Shown in pieces: positions 1 through 8,592 of a stretch of 64,000 bases of DNA. Position numbers and translations under genes: made by a program. The notes beneath the pieces are model-generated. The model searched no databases, had not been told where the DNA came from, and saw only the letters and a program-made list of their open reading frames with translations. Position 1 is the first letter of the stretch. Every line of letters starts with the position of its first letter. The DNA is from Modestobacter excelsi (GTDB taxonomy: Bacteria; Actinomycetota; Actinomycetes; Mycobacteriales; Geodermatophilaceae), in assembly GCF_005930495.1 (NCBI RefSeq), contig NZ_SJEX01000003.1, forward strand, positions 82,454 to 146,453, given 5' to 3'.

Positions 1-225
1 GGAGCTGGACGGCGGCGGCCCGGCCGGGCGCATCGTCGACCCGGCGCCGTTCCCGGACTCGAGTTCCCGCAGACGGGCACCGAGGGCCTGGTCGAACCGG
101 GTCCACCACCACCGTCGGCTGCCGGGGGTGCGGGCCGACGCGACGTAGGAGACGGGTTCGGAGTCGCCCGATCCCGGCGCCGGAGGCCGTTGTCCACGGG
201 GGTCATGGGGGCGATGCTGGTTCAT
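1..225 (-). CDS. Partial hypothetical protein running off the left edge
   Basis: The reverse strand is open from an ATG at 225 to the window edge without a stop. It reads a short basic and proline-rich start followed by a plausible segment (RRWWWTRFDQALGARLREL). No family is recognised. Its ATG overlaps that of the acyl-CoA dehydrogenase on the other strand (CATG at 223-226), an unusually tight divergent arrangement, so one of the two starts may be further inside its gene. At least 75 codons are present and the C-terminus is missing. Confidence 0.4.
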   Translation of the reverse strand, partial: MNQHRPHDPRGQRPPAPGSGDSEPVSYVASARTPGSRRWWWTRFDQALGARLRELESGNGAGSTMRPAGPPPSSS

Positions 226-2170
226 GGCGTCGAACCCGTCGTACGAACAGTCGAAGCAGGTCGCCGAAGCGAGCCGTGAGACCGACTGGACCAAGCCGTC
301 GTTCGGCAAGGAGCTCTTCCTCGGCAACTTCCGCCTCGACCTGATCCACCCCCAGCCCGAGCTGGATCCGGCGGCGGTGGAGAAGGGGGAGGCGTTCCTC
401 GACCGCCTCCGCACCTTCCTCACCGAGCGCGTGGACCCACGGCAGATCGAGCGCGAGGCGAAGATCCCCCAGGACGTCGTCCAGGGGCTCAAGGACCTGG
501 GTGCGCTGGGCATGAAGATCCCGGTCGAGCACGGCGGGCTCGGACTCAGCCAGGTCTACTACAACAAGGCGCTGGCCATGGCCGGCACCTGGCACTCGGC
601 GATCTCAGTGCTGCTGTCCGCGCACCAGTCGATCGGCTTGCCGGAACCGTTGCGCCTCTTCGGCTCCGAGGCGCAGAAGCGCGAGTGGCTGCCCAAGCTC
701 GCCACGGACTCCATCTCGGCGTTCCTGCTCACCGAGCCGGACGTCGGCTCCGACCCGGCGCGGATGAGCACGACTGCGGTGCCGACCGAGGACGGCACCG
801 GTTACCGGATCAACGGCAGGAAGCTGTGGGCGACCAACGGCGTGGTCGCCGACGTGGTCGTGGTCATGGCCGTCGTCCCGAGGTCCGAGGGCCACAAGGG
901 CGGCATCACCGCCTTCCTCTGCCCGTACGACCGCCCGGGCATCACGGTCGAGCACCGCAACCAGTTCATGGGGCTCAAGGGCATCGAGAACTCGGTGACG
1001 CGGTTCGACGACGTGTTCGTGCCCAACGAGGACGTCATCGGCGGTGAGGGGAAGGGGCTGCGGATCGCCCTCACCACGCTGAACACCGGCCGCCTGTCGC
1101 TGCCGGCGATCTGCCTGGCGATGGCCAAGTACTCGCTCAAGATCGCGCGCGAGTGGTCGACCGAGCGCCAGCAGTGGGGCCAGCCGATCGGCCGGCACGA
1201 CCCCATCGCGCAGAAGCTCGCCTGGCTGGCGGGCACGGCGTTCGGGCTCGAGGCGATGCTCGACGTGTCCAGCCGGCTGGCCGACGACAAGCGCAACGAC
1301 ATCCGCATCGAGGCCGCGCTCGCCAAGCTCTACGGCTCGGAACTCGGCTGGACCGCCGTCGACGAGATGGTCCAGGTCCGCGGCGGCCGCGGATTCGAGA
1401 CCGCAGAGTCGCTCGCCCAGCGCGGGGAGAAGCCCGTGCCTGCCGAGCAGATGCTGCGCGACATGCGCATCAACCGCATCTTCGAGGGCTCGACGGAGAT
1501 CATGCACCTGCTGATCGCCCGTGAAGCCGTCGACCAGCACCTGCAGGTCGCGGGGGACGTGCTGCTCGCCGGCACCGGCCTGGCCGGCAAGGCGAAGGCC
1601 GCCGCGAAGGCGGGGGCGTTCTACGCGCGGTGGTTCCCGACGCTGACGACAGGCGCCGGTCAACGTCCCGGCTCCTTCGCGGAGTTCGGCGACCTGGCCA
1701 GGCACCTGCGCTACGCCGAGCGCCACTCGCGCAAGCTCGCGCGCTCCACCTTCTACGCGATGGGCCGCTACCAGGCACGCCTCGAGCGGGAGGGCCGGCT
1801 GCTCGGCCGGATCGTCGACATCGGCGCAGAGCTCTACGGGATCGCGTGCGCGTGCGTCTACGCGCAGACCGTCGCCCGGGAAGACCCGGATCGCAGGCAG
1901 TCGGTGGTCGAACTGGCCGACCTGTTCTGCGGCCAGGCCCGCCGTCGCGCCGACCGGCTGTTCGCCGAGCTGTGGGCCAACGACGACGACGCCCAGTACC
2001 GGATCGCACAGGACGTGCTCGCCAGCCGCTACGACTGGTTCGAGCAGGACGTGCTCGACCCCGCGGGGAACGGCCCGATGATGCCGGCGCCCGCACCGCC
2101 GGCCGGCCCGCAGGTCGGGGACCCGGTGGCCGCGGCCGCGCCCAGGGAGGAGGCCACGGTCGCGCAGTAG
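224..2170 (+). CDS. Acyl-CoA dehydrogenase family protein (long, VLCAD-like)
   Basis: This is a 648-residue FAD enzyme that would oxidise acyl-CoA to trans-2-enoyl-CoA in beta-oxidation. The flavin/substrate motif LLTEPDVGSD lies at residues 168-177, and the C-terminal FEGSTEIM motif places the probable catalytic base at Glu421. The protein is about 250 residues longer than a short- or medium-chain enzyme, with a helical C-terminal extension after about residue 450 as in VLCAD/ACAD9 types, so long-chain substrates are inferred. A G-rich stretch at 206-211 may be its ribosome binding site. The gene ends in a normal TAG stop, 3 bp from a convergent small gene. The family is clear; the chain-length preference is not shown by the sequence. 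Confidence 0.9.
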   Translation: MASNPSYEQSKQVAEASRETDWTKPSFGKELFLGNFRLDLIHPQPELDPAAVEKGEAFLDRLRTFLTERVDPRQIEREAKIPQDVVQGLKDLGALGMKIPVEHGGLGLSQVYYNKALAMAGTWHSAISVLLSAHQSIGLPEPLRLFGSEAQKREWLPKLATDSISAFLLTEPDVGSDPARMSTTAVPTEDGTGYRINGRKLWATNGVVADVVVVMAVVPRSEGHKGGITAFLCPYDRPGITVEHRNQFMGLKGIENSVTRFDDVFVPNEDVIGGEGKGLRIALTTLNTGRLSLPAICLAMAKYSLKIAREWSTERQQWGQPIGRHDPIAQKLAWLAGTAFGLEAMLDVSSRLADDKRNDIRIEAALAKLYGSELGWTAVDEMVQVRGGRGFETAESLAQRGEKPVPAEQMLRDMRINRIFEGSTEIMHLLIAREAVDQHLQVAGDVLLAGTGLAGKAKAAAKAGAFYARWFPTLTTGAGQRPGSFAEFGDLARHLRYAERHSRKLARSTFYAMGRYQARLEREGRLLGRIVDIGAELYGIACACVYAQTVAREDPDRRQSVVELADLFCGQARRRADRLFAELWANDDDAQYRIAQDVLASRYDWFEQDVLDPAGNGPMMPAPAPPAGPQVGDPVAAAAPREEATVAQ

Positions 2171-2173
2171 GGG

Positions 2174-2521
2174 TCAGCCGGGGGCGTCCGCGGGACCGTG
2201 CGGGCCCCGCTCGTCGTCCTCGGGCCGCGCTGCCGGAGGCCGCGGGTCCGTGCGCTCCAGTCGCTGACGGATCGCCGCGACGTTGAGCGCCAGGTCCTCG
2301 AGGGCCTCGACGGCGCGCGTGCCGAGCGCGAACGTGAGGTTCTCGCGCTGCTGCTCGGCGCTGGGCTCGCGGTCGCCCTGCGACATCGCGGAGCGCTGGT
2401 GTGGACGACGCGTCGCCTCCGCCCACGGTTCGTCACCGCTGCCCGGACTGCTGAACAGCTCGCGCAGCATCCGCTGGGCCGCCTCGAGGAACTCGCCCGG
2501 GTCAGGTCGGTTGCTCGCCAT
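2174..2521 (-). CDS. Hypothetical protein, 115 aa
   Basis: This small, charged, soluble protein belongs to no family I recognise. It starts MASNRPDPGEFLEAAQRML and has a second predicted helix around residues 62-92 (LTFALGTRAVEALEDLALNV), flanked by disordered proline- and arginine-rich ends. Two amphipathic helices with a disordered tail would fit a small phasin-like or adaptor protein, but that is only a guess. It is convergent with the acyl-CoA dehydrogenase (3 bp gap). The 258 bp upstream of it hold no gene I can support. Confidence 0.55.
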   Translation of the reverse strand: MASNRPDPGEFLEAAQRMLRELFSSPGSGDEPWAEATRRPHQRSAMSQGDREPSAEQQRENLTFALGTRAVEALEDLALNVAAIRQRLERTDPRPPAARPEDDERGPHGPADAPG

Positions 2522-2779
2522 CCGTTCGCCTCCTCGTCCACGTCGAGCATGGCACTGGCACGAGCGTCGGGCGACCGATGGGACCGCGCCGCGAAACGGT
2601 CACCTGGCCGGCGACGGGTGCCGAGCACCGCGAGCGCGTGCAGCGCCTCCGAGGGCGTCCGTGACGGCGGCGGCCAACCGGATCGGGGACCGGTCGGCAT
2701 CGGTCGTCAGTGACGCTGCTCGCCCCGGTGCCGGCCGACGAGGCGGCGAGACCATCCGGCGGGCGCGCTCGGGCTACGC

Positions 2780-4042
2780 TCAGTTCGGCTTCGTCGGCGA
2801 CCCACGCAGCTCCCCGGGCGGAGACGCGGGTGGTTCCTCCCCGAGATCCCCCACCGGCGGAGCCTGGGGACCGGCTGCATCCTGCGCCACGCGGCGGGTG
2901 TCCGCAGCGTGGTCGTCCTCGCCCCCCGTCTGCGGCGAGCGGGTCGCCGTCGCCAGGTCGACCCGGGCCGCCACCAGCTCGGCCCGGACCGCCGCCGCCT
3001 CGGCCACTGCCCGGTCGCGGGCCTCCTCCGCCCGCAGGCGGTCGCGCCGGCTCTCCTCGGCCTGGCGCTCGGCACGCTCCGCGCGGGCCTCCTGCACCCG
3101 GGCCCGTTCCGTGGCGTCCTCGGCTCGGGCGTTCGCCGCCTGCACCCGGCCCGCCGCGGCCGTGGTCTCCAGCCGGACCGCCGCCTCGGCCTGCTCGGCA
3201 CGGCCGACCGCCCGCGCCGCGTCGGCCCGGGTGCTCTCGGCCTCTGCGCGGGCCGCGCGTTCGGCTTCCAGCGCCCGGTCCCGCGCCGCCTCGGCAGCCG
3301 TCGCCCGGTCCTGCGCCGAGCGGGCGTCGGCGAGCGCGTGGTCCCGTGCCTCCTCCGCCCGGGCTGTCTCGCTGCGGGCGGACCCGGCGTCGCGCACCGC
3401 CGCGGCCCGGCGTCGCTCGGCCTCCTGCCGCGCCTCCTCGGCCTGACGCGCGGCGGCTCCGGCAGCGTCGGCGGTGGCGCGCGCCTGCCGCGCCTCTTCC
3501 TCGGCGGCCTCAGCGGCCTCCCGCGCGCCGGCGGCCTGCTCCTGGGCGGCGGCCGCCTCCTCCCGGGCGCCGGCCGCGTCGGCGTCGGCCCGCGCCGCCG
3601 CCTCGAGCGCCTCACGCGTCGCGGTCTCGGCCACCGCCCGGATCCGGTCGGCGAGGGAGGCCCGCTGCTCGGCCTCGGCGATCTCACGGCGCGCGTCGGT
3701 GCGGATCGCCGCCCGCTCGACCTCCAGCAGCTCCGCGTCGGCGGCCCGGGTGAGCACCTCCCGGGCGCGGCCCACCTGCTCCTCGATCGCCGTCAGGGTC
3801 TGCCGGAACCGGTCGGCGGCCTCGGTCAGGGTCTCCGCGGTGGGTCCTCCCGGCCGCGGCGCAGCGGGCCGCTCCGACGCGGCGGAGGAGCGGACGGCGG
3901 CCTCCGCCCGGCGGGCGGCGAAGGCGGTCGTGCGGTTGTGGTCCGGGCGCGGGCAGTACGAGGACCGCCCTCCGGTGGGGGGCGGCGGAGCCACCGGCCG
4001 GTCACAGCTCGGATAGGCGCACGTCGCCGTGCCAGCGGTCAT
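2780..4042 (-). CDS. Alanine-rich coiled-coil protein with Cys/His head (KfrA-like architecture)
   Basis: The 420-residue protein has a short N-terminal head with four potential zinc ligands in the order C-x4-C-x14-C-x4-H (residues about 8-35), then roughly 290 residues of Ala/Arg/Glu heptad repeat predicted to be one long coiled coil, and an acidic, proline-rich tail. The layout resembles KfrA-type DNA-binding coiled-coil proteins of plasmids, with a putative zinc knuckle in place of the usual helix-turn-helix; no sequence homology is claimed. It is divergent from the tyrosine recombinase across a 117-bp region with two inverted repeats, which suggests shared control and perhaps a shared DNA target. 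A structural role in organising the recombinase site is possible. The function is unknown. Confidence 0.65.
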   Translation of the reverse strand: MTAGTATCAYPSCDRPVAPPPPTGGRSSYCPRPDHNRTTAFAARRAEAAVRSSAASERPAAPRPGGPTAETLTEAADRFRQTLTAIEEQVGRAREVLTRAADAELLEVERAAIRTDARREIAEAEQRASLADRIRAVAETATREALEAAARADADAAGAREEAAAAQEQAAGAREAAEAAEEEARQARATADAAGAAARQAEEARQEAERRRAAAVRDAGSARSETARAEEARDHALADARSAQDRATAAEAARDRALEAERAARAEAESTRADAARAVGRAEQAEAAVRLETTAAAGRVQAANARAEDATERARVQEARAERAERQAEESRRDRLRAEEARDRAVAEAAAVRAELVAARVDLATATRSPQTGGEDDHAADTRRVAQDAAGPQAPPVGDLGEEPPASPPGELRGSPTKPN

Positions 4043-4060
4043 GAGGTCCAGTCTGCGCTC

Positions 4061-4101
4061 GTTCGTGCGTTCAATCCGATCGACACGACGAACGAACGAA
4101 C
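4061..4101. promoter_or_regulatory. Inverted repeat in recombinase/coiled-coil divergent promoter
   Basis: Arms GTTCGTGCGTTC (4061-4072) and GAACGAACGAAC (4090-4101) are complementary with one mismatch across a 17-bp spacer. Both arms are built of GTTC/GAAC units. It lies directly upstream of the coiled-coil gene start at 4042, where an operator would sit. The binding protein is unknown; either flanking gene product is a candidate. Confidence 0.5.
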
Positions 4102-4141
4102 GTGGAACCCTGGGAGGGCGGACGGCATGAGCGGGCTGCGC

Positions 4142-4166
4142 ACTCCATAATCAACTGTTATGGAGT
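4142..4166. promoter_or_regulatory. Perfect palindrome over -10 box and start codon of tyrosine recombinase
   Basis: ACTCCATAA (4142-4150) and TTATGGAGT (4158-4166) are exact reverse complements around a 7-bp spacer, TCAACTG. The left arm contains CATAAT (4146-4151), a good -10 hexamer, and the right arm contains the recombinase ATG (4160-4162), so the transcript is probably leaderless. Two 9-bp arms and a 7-bp centre resemble the core site of a tyrosine recombinase as much as an operator. The AT-rich arms stand out in this GC-rich DNA. Confidence 0.65.
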
Positions 4167-5194
4167 CCTCCCGACCGCTCGTCCCGACGTCCGGTGCAGC
4201 CGCCGCCGAGGTGTCAGCGGGGGCCGCGGGCGGCGACGGGGGACTGGTGCTGCCCGGGGACGTCGAGTCGGTGGGGCGGTACCTCACCGCGGCCAAGGCC
4301 GAGTCGACGCGGAAGGCCTACGACGCGGACTTCCGTGCGTGGTCGACGTGGGCCCGGCAGCGCGGGTTCAGCCCGCTGCCGGCGGCCGACGCCGCGGTCG
4401 CGGCCTACCTCGCCGCGCTCAGCGACGCCGGCGCCAGCCCGCGCACCGTCGCCCGGCGGCTGTCCGGCATCGGGCACGCGCACCGGGAGGCCGGGCACCC
4501 CAGTCCCACCGAGCACCCCGGCACCCGGGAGGTCCTCCGCGGCATCCGCCGCACGGCCGCGCGCGGTGGCCGTCGTCCGAAGAAGGCCCGGGCGGTCGAC
4601 ACCCAGACGATCCGGGCGCTCGTCGAGGACCTCCCGGACGGGGTGGCCGGGACGCGCGACCGGGCCCTGATCCTGACCTCCTTCGCGCTGGGGCTGCGGG
4701 CCTCGGACGCCTGCGGGCTGGACGTGGCCGACCTGGCCCCGGCCGGGCACGGTGGCCTCGACGTCACCGTCCGCTGGTCGAAGACCGACCAGGAGGGCGC
4801 CGGGGAGGTGCTGGCGCTGGCGCCCGGCACGCGGGCGCAGACCTGCCCGGTGCGGGCGCTGCAGGCGTGGGTGGACGCGGCGGGTCTGGCGGCGATGCCC
4901 GGGCCGCTGTTCCGCAGCGTCGGGCGGGGAGCGCAGCCCCGGATCGGCCGGACGCGGATGGCCAGGTCGTCGGTCCGGCTGGTCCTGCGCCGGGCCGCCG
5001 CGAACGCCGGCGTCCCGCTGGACGGGCTCAGCCCGCACAGCCTGCGGCGGGCGTTCGCGACCGAGGGCTACAAGGCCGGGGTCAGCGAGCGCGAGCTGGC
5101 CCGGACGGGCCGGTGGGCGTCGGTGACCACCCTGCGGGGGTACGACGCCAGCAGCCGCTGGGCGGCTCCGGCGTCCGCCCGGCTCGGCCTCTGA
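4160..5194 (+). CDS. Tyrosine-type site-specific recombinase/integrase
   Basis: This is a 344-residue phage-integrase-family enzyme that would cut and rejoin DNA through a 3'-phosphotyrosine. An N-terminal SAM-like core-binding domain (about residues 30-140) precedes the catalytic domain. The active-site set is complete: Arg180 (LGLRASDACGL), Lys208 (WSKTDQ), His293 and Arg296 (HSLRR), Trp319 in the His/Trp position and nucleophile Tyr328 (GYD). I see no excisionase, tRNA-borne attachment site or phage genes nearby, so it looks like a stand-alone resident recombinase, not the integrase of an intact element. The ATG sits inside a palindrome that also holds the -10 box. It is divergent from the coiled-coil gene. 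Its substrate is unknown. Confidence 0.88.
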   Translation: MESSRPLVPTSGAAAAEVSAGAAGGDGGLVLPGDVESVGRYLTAAKAESTRKAYDADFRAWSTWARQRGFSPLPAADAAVAAYLAALSDAGASPRTVARRLSGIGHAHREAGHPSPTEHPGTREVLRGIRRTAARGGRRPKKARAVDTQTIRALVEDLPDGVAGTRDRALILTSFALGLRASDACGLDVADLAPAGHGGLDVTVRWSKTDQEGAGEVLALAPGTRAQTCPVRALQAWVDAAGLAAMPGPLFRSVGRGAQPRIGRTRMARSSVRLVLRRAAANAGVPLDGLSPHSLRRAFATEGYKAGVSERELARTGRWASVTTLRGYDASSRWAAPASARLGL

Positions 5195-5368
5195 GCGGCG
5201 CCGGGTCGAGCCGGGGCGGGTGTGCGGCGCACCAGGTCGCGAGCCGTGGCAGGGAGCCTTTACAGCCGCCTGGTGCGAGCGGAGCATCGACCGCCCGGTG
5301 CGGTCCGGTGACCGGCTGGGTGCCTCCGGCCCGAGGGGCGGGCCAGGCGAGCGCCACCGGAGGTCGTG

Positions 5369-6367
5369 ATGCGGAAGCCCTCGCACTCCCTCGTGCCTTC
5401 TCGTCGTTCGGTGCTGGTCCTCGTCGCTGCGGTGACCGGCGGCCTGGTGCTCGCACCGTCGCCTGCCGCGGCGGACCCGCCCGCAGCCGTCGAGCAGGAG
5501 CTCATCGTGTTCGGTGGGGAGACCGAGGCCGGTACGCAGCTGTGGACCGTGCGGCCCGACGGCACGCACGCGCAGCAGATCACGCACGTGGACGGAGATG
5601 CCGTCAACCCGGACTGGTCCCCGGACGGGCGCAGCCTCGTCTTCGAGTGGGCCCTGCCCGACGACGCGGGCGCACAACTCGCGGTCGTCGACGCAGACGG
5701 CGGGGACCTGCGCGTCCTGCCGGTCACCCGGCCGGACTGTGTCGACGCGAACCCGGCATTCACCGCAGACGGCCGGCGAGTGGTCTACCTCAACGACTGC
5801 CCGACGGAAGCCGCGCTGTACTCGCGTCCCGTCGACGGGAGTGGTGGACCGCAACGCATCACCGCACCCGGCCCCGACGGCTACGACGAACCGAACCCCT
5901 CTCCCGACGGTCGGCTGCTGTCCTACATCCGGGTCGAGAACCGCGTCGAGTACCAGCAGGCGCTGACGGTCAGCCGGATCGACGGCACGGGGCCACGCGA
6001 CCTGCTCCCGCCGTCCGAGGACGTGGCGGTCAAGACCGGCTGGTCCCCCGACAGCTCACATGTCGTGCTCACCACGGACGCCAACCAGATCGGTGATGCC
6101 CCGCTGGAGGCCAACGTCGCCACCATCGCGGTCGATGGCGGCGACCTGAGGTACCTGACCCACTACTCCGGAGGCGACCTGAGCGCCTTCGCGGGGTCGT
6201 ACTCCCCGGACGGGCGCTGGATCGCCTTCCGGCTGCAGGACAACGCCACCGGCGAGTCGGGGCTCTGGCGGATGCGGCCCGACGGGACACAGCGCAGCCT
6301 GGTCTTCAGCCGCGAGGGGCTGCGTCCGCGGTTCATCGACTGGGGAGGAACCCCATGCCCGTGGTGA
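5369..6367 (+). CDS. Secreted TolB-like beta-propeller protein
   Basis: The N-terminus is an export signal: basic residues, then a hydrophobic core (VLVLVAAVTGGLVLAPS) and an Ala-x-Ala-like cleavage region. The mature part carries repeated WD40-like/PD40 strands of the form NPDWSPDGRSLVF, NPAFTADGRRVVYL, NPSPDGRLLSYI, GWSPDSSHVVL and SYSPDGRWIAF, typical of the propeller of TolB and related proteins, and makes up nearly the whole chain. No enzymatic domain is attached, so a binding or scaffolding role outside the membrane is likely. The ATG at 5369 follows a GGAGG ribosome site; a GTG directly before it is less likely. The gene is convergent with the YihY gene (7 bp). Confidence 0.75.
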   Translation: MRKPSHSLVPSRRSVLVLVAAVTGGLVLAPSPAAADPPAAVEQELIVFGGETEAGTQLWTVRPDGTHAQQITHVDGDAVNPDWSPDGRSLVFEWALPDDAGAQLAVVDADGGDLRVLPVTRPDCVDANPAFTADGRRVVYLNDCPTEAALYSRPVDGSGGPQRITAPGPDGYDEPNPSPDGRLLSYIRVENRVEYQQALTVSRIDGTGPRDLLPPSEDVAVKTGWSPDSSHVVLTTDANQIGDAPLEANVATIAVDGGDLRYLTHYSGGDLSAFAGSYSPDGRWIAFRLQDNATGESGLWRMRPDGTQRSLVFSREGLRPRFIDWGGTPCPW

Positions 6368-6374
6368 GGGGAGG

Positions 6375-7364
6375 TCAGCCCTCGCCCGGGTAGGGCGGCG
6401 CGCTGTCCGCGACGACCGCCCCGCGCTCACCCAGCGGCTGCTCGGGCCCGACCGTCGAGTCGCGGGTGGTCTCCCGTTCGGCCTCGGCGTTGACCACCGC
6501 GCCCGCGATGACCAGGAACACGGTGGCCCACAGCCAGAACATGCTGATCGCGACGCCCGCGAGGCCTCCGTACGTCGACTGGTAGTTGCCCAGCCGCTCG
6601 ACGTAGGCGAAGAACCCGAGCGTGGTGGCCAGCCACAGCAGCGTCGCGACGGCCGAGCCGCCGGTGATCCACCGCCAGCGGGCCCCCTTGCGATCGGGGC
6701 CCCACCGGTACAGCACGGCGAGCACCGCGGTCATGACGCCGGCGAGGCACAGCCAGGCGAGCACGGGCGCGAGCGTGCGGACCACGCCGGGAGCCCCGGA
6801 CAGCGATCCCGAGAGGGCGCCGGCCGCGGTGACCAGGGCACCCAGGACCACGGCGCCACCGAGGACGAACAGGAGAGCGAGCCCGCTGCGACGGAGGAAG
6901 CCCCGGGTCTCCTTCTCGTGGTAGGCGAGGGTCAGCCCGTCGATCAGGTAGGTCATGGCGGTCGTCGCCGTGTAGAGCGCGACCACCAGCCCGGTGAGCC
7001 CGCTCCAGGTGTGCACCTGGGTGGATGCGGTCGTGATCGTCGTGAGCTGATCGGCCACCATCGGCCGGAGCTCGGTGGGCAGCATCCTGGTCACCCGGGA
7101 CAGCTGCTGGAGCGCCTGCTCGGGGGTGTTGACCGCGCCGTAGACCGAGATCGCCGTCACCAGCACCGGCGCGATGGACAGGATCGCGAAGAACGCGACA
7201 CCCGCGCTCTGCACCATGAGCCGGTCGCTGACCACGTGCACCAGCACCCGCCGGAGGACGCGGCGCCAGCCCGCGGCGGAGATCTTCTGCGGCGAGTCGG
7301 CGTCACTGGCCTGCGGACGTCGTCCTGTCCGCGTCGCGCGCTCGTCTCCGGGAGCCCACGTCAT
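6375..7364 (-). CDS. YihY/BrkB family integral membrane protein
   Basis: The 329-residue protein has about six membrane segments and the family pattern. A first hydrophobic stretch contains SAGVAFFAILSIAPVLV, and a conserved segment reads TAMTYLIDGLTLAYHEKETR, before further helices and a charged C-terminus. The YihY/BrkB family was once labelled ribonuclease BN; it is now treated as membrane proteins of uncertain, possibly transport, function. The start at 7364 precedes a basic leader of about 30 residues, and a later start is possible. No operon partner is visible. Confidence 0.85.
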   Translation of the reverse strand: MTWAPGDERATRTGRRPQASDADSPQKISAAGWRRVLRRVLVHVVSDRLMVQSAGVAFFAILSIAPVLVTAISVYGAVNTPEQALQQLSRVTRMLPTELRPMVADQLTTITTASTQVHTWSGLTGLVVALYTATTAMTYLIDGLTLAYHEKETRGFLRRSGLALLFVLGGAVVLGALVTAAGALSGSLSGAPGVVRTLAPVLAWLCLAGVMTAVLAVLYRWGPDRKGARWRWITGGSAVATLLWLATTLGFFAYVERLGNYQSTYGGLAGVAISMFWLWATVFLVIAGAVVNAEAERETTRDSTVGPEQPLGERGAVVADSAPPYPGEG

Positions 7365-7602
7365 GGCTCATCTCACCTGGGGCCGGTGGCGGTCGCAATA
7401 CGGCTCTCCGCGCACCGGTGGTGAGCCGCCCGCCGTCGTCGTCATGGCGCGTCAGGACGCGGATCCGGATCGGGATCCCGCGGCCGGGATCACCCGCCGG
7501 GTGCGATGAGCCCGGGAGGTCGCCGGCGTCCGATGACTCCAGGGTCGACCGCCGGTCAGACCTTGCACAGACGGCCGTGCCGGACCCGAGGTGAGGAAGC
7601 CG

Positions 7603-8592
7603 ATGAGCACACAGACCGCACTCGCGATCGACGCGCGCGGGCTCGGGAAGTCCTTCGGGGAGACCCGCGCCGTCGACGGGGTGGACCTCGCCGTGCCGGC
7701 CGGTGCCATCTACGGGGTGCTGGGCCCCAACGGTGCGGGCAAGACCACCACCATCCGGATGCTGGCCACGCTGATCCCGCCGGATGCGGGGAGCGCCCGT
7801 GTCCTGGGGCACGACGTCGTGTCCGAGGCCGCGACGGTCCGCGAGCTGGTCAGCCTGACCGGCCAGCTCGCCTCGGTCGACGAGGAGCTCACCGGCCGGG
7901 AGAACCTCCGGTTGCTCGGCCGTCTCCTCGGCTACCCGCGTGCCGCCGCCAAGGACCGTGCGGACGAGCTGCTCGACGCCTTCGACATCGCCGAGGCCGG
8001 CGGCAAGCTGGTCAAGCACTACTCGGGCGGCATGCGCCGCCGGCTCGACATCGCGGCGAGCATCGTGGTGACCCCCCGGCTGATGTTCCTCGACGAGCCG
8101 ACCACCGGGCTGGACCCGCGCTCCCGCAACCAGGTCTGGGAGATCGCCCGGGCGCTGGTGGCCGAGGGGACGACGATCCTGCTCTGCACCCAGTACCTGG
8201 AGGAGGCCGACCAGCTCGCCGACGGCATCGCCGTGATCGACCGGGGCCGGGTCATCGCCGAGGGCACTCCCGCGGACCTCAAGGCCTCGGTCGGCACCGG
8301 CTCCCTGTACCTGCGGCTGCTCCACCCCGGGCAGCGCGCCGAGGCCGCTCAGCTGCTGGAGCGGACGGTGGGCCCGGTGGTGCTGGAGCCGGAACCAGCG
8401 GCCCTGTCGGCCACCGGAGCGGACGCCGGACGGGCGGCGATCGCCGTCGCCGAGCTCTCCCGTGCGGGCTTCCCGCTGGTGCACTTCTCCCTGCAGCAAC
8501 CCAGCCTCGACGAGGTCTTCCTCGCGCTCACCGGCCACGCGGCGGAGGAGACGTCCCCGCTCTCCGACGACCTGCAGGAGCACCTGTCATGA
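7603..8592 (+). CDS. ABC transporter ATP-binding protein, DrrA family
   Basis: This is the ATPase subunit of a type ABC-2 exporter of the daunorubicin-resistance class. It has Walker [11 protein letters not shown], signature [10 protein letters not shown] and Walker [14 protein letters not shown], followed by the long DrrA-type C-terminal region ([13 protein letters not shown] onward, with a final [11 protein letters not shown] motif). ATG 7603 is preferred because GAGGAAG precedes it; a GTG 12 bp upstream is in frame. Its stop overlaps the permease start (ATGA at 8589-8592), so the two are translationally coupled. The substrate is unknown: DrrA relatives export drugs, lipids or antibiotics, and no biosynthetic cluster lies next to it. 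Confidence 0.92.
   Translation: MSTQTALAIDARGLGKSFGETRAVDGVDLAVPAGAIYGVLGPNGAGKTTTIRMLATLIPPDAGSARVLGHDVVSEAATVRELVSLTGQLASVDEELTGRENLRLLGRLLGYPRAAAKDRADELLDAFDIAEAGGKLVKHYSGGMRRRLDIAASIVVTPRLMFLDEPTTGLDPRSRNQVWEIARALVAEGTTILLCTQYLEEADQLADGIAVIDRGRVIAEGTPADLKASVGTGSLYLRLLHPGQRAEAAQLLERTVGPVVLEPEPAALSATGADAGRAAIAVAELSRAGFPLVHFSLQQPSLDEVFLALTGHAAEETSPLSDDLQEHLS

Noticed and set aside
4160..5194. Tyrosine recombinase as integrase of a prophage or ICE
   Set aside because: No tRNA, direct-repeat attachment sites, excisionase, phage or conjugation genes were found near it.
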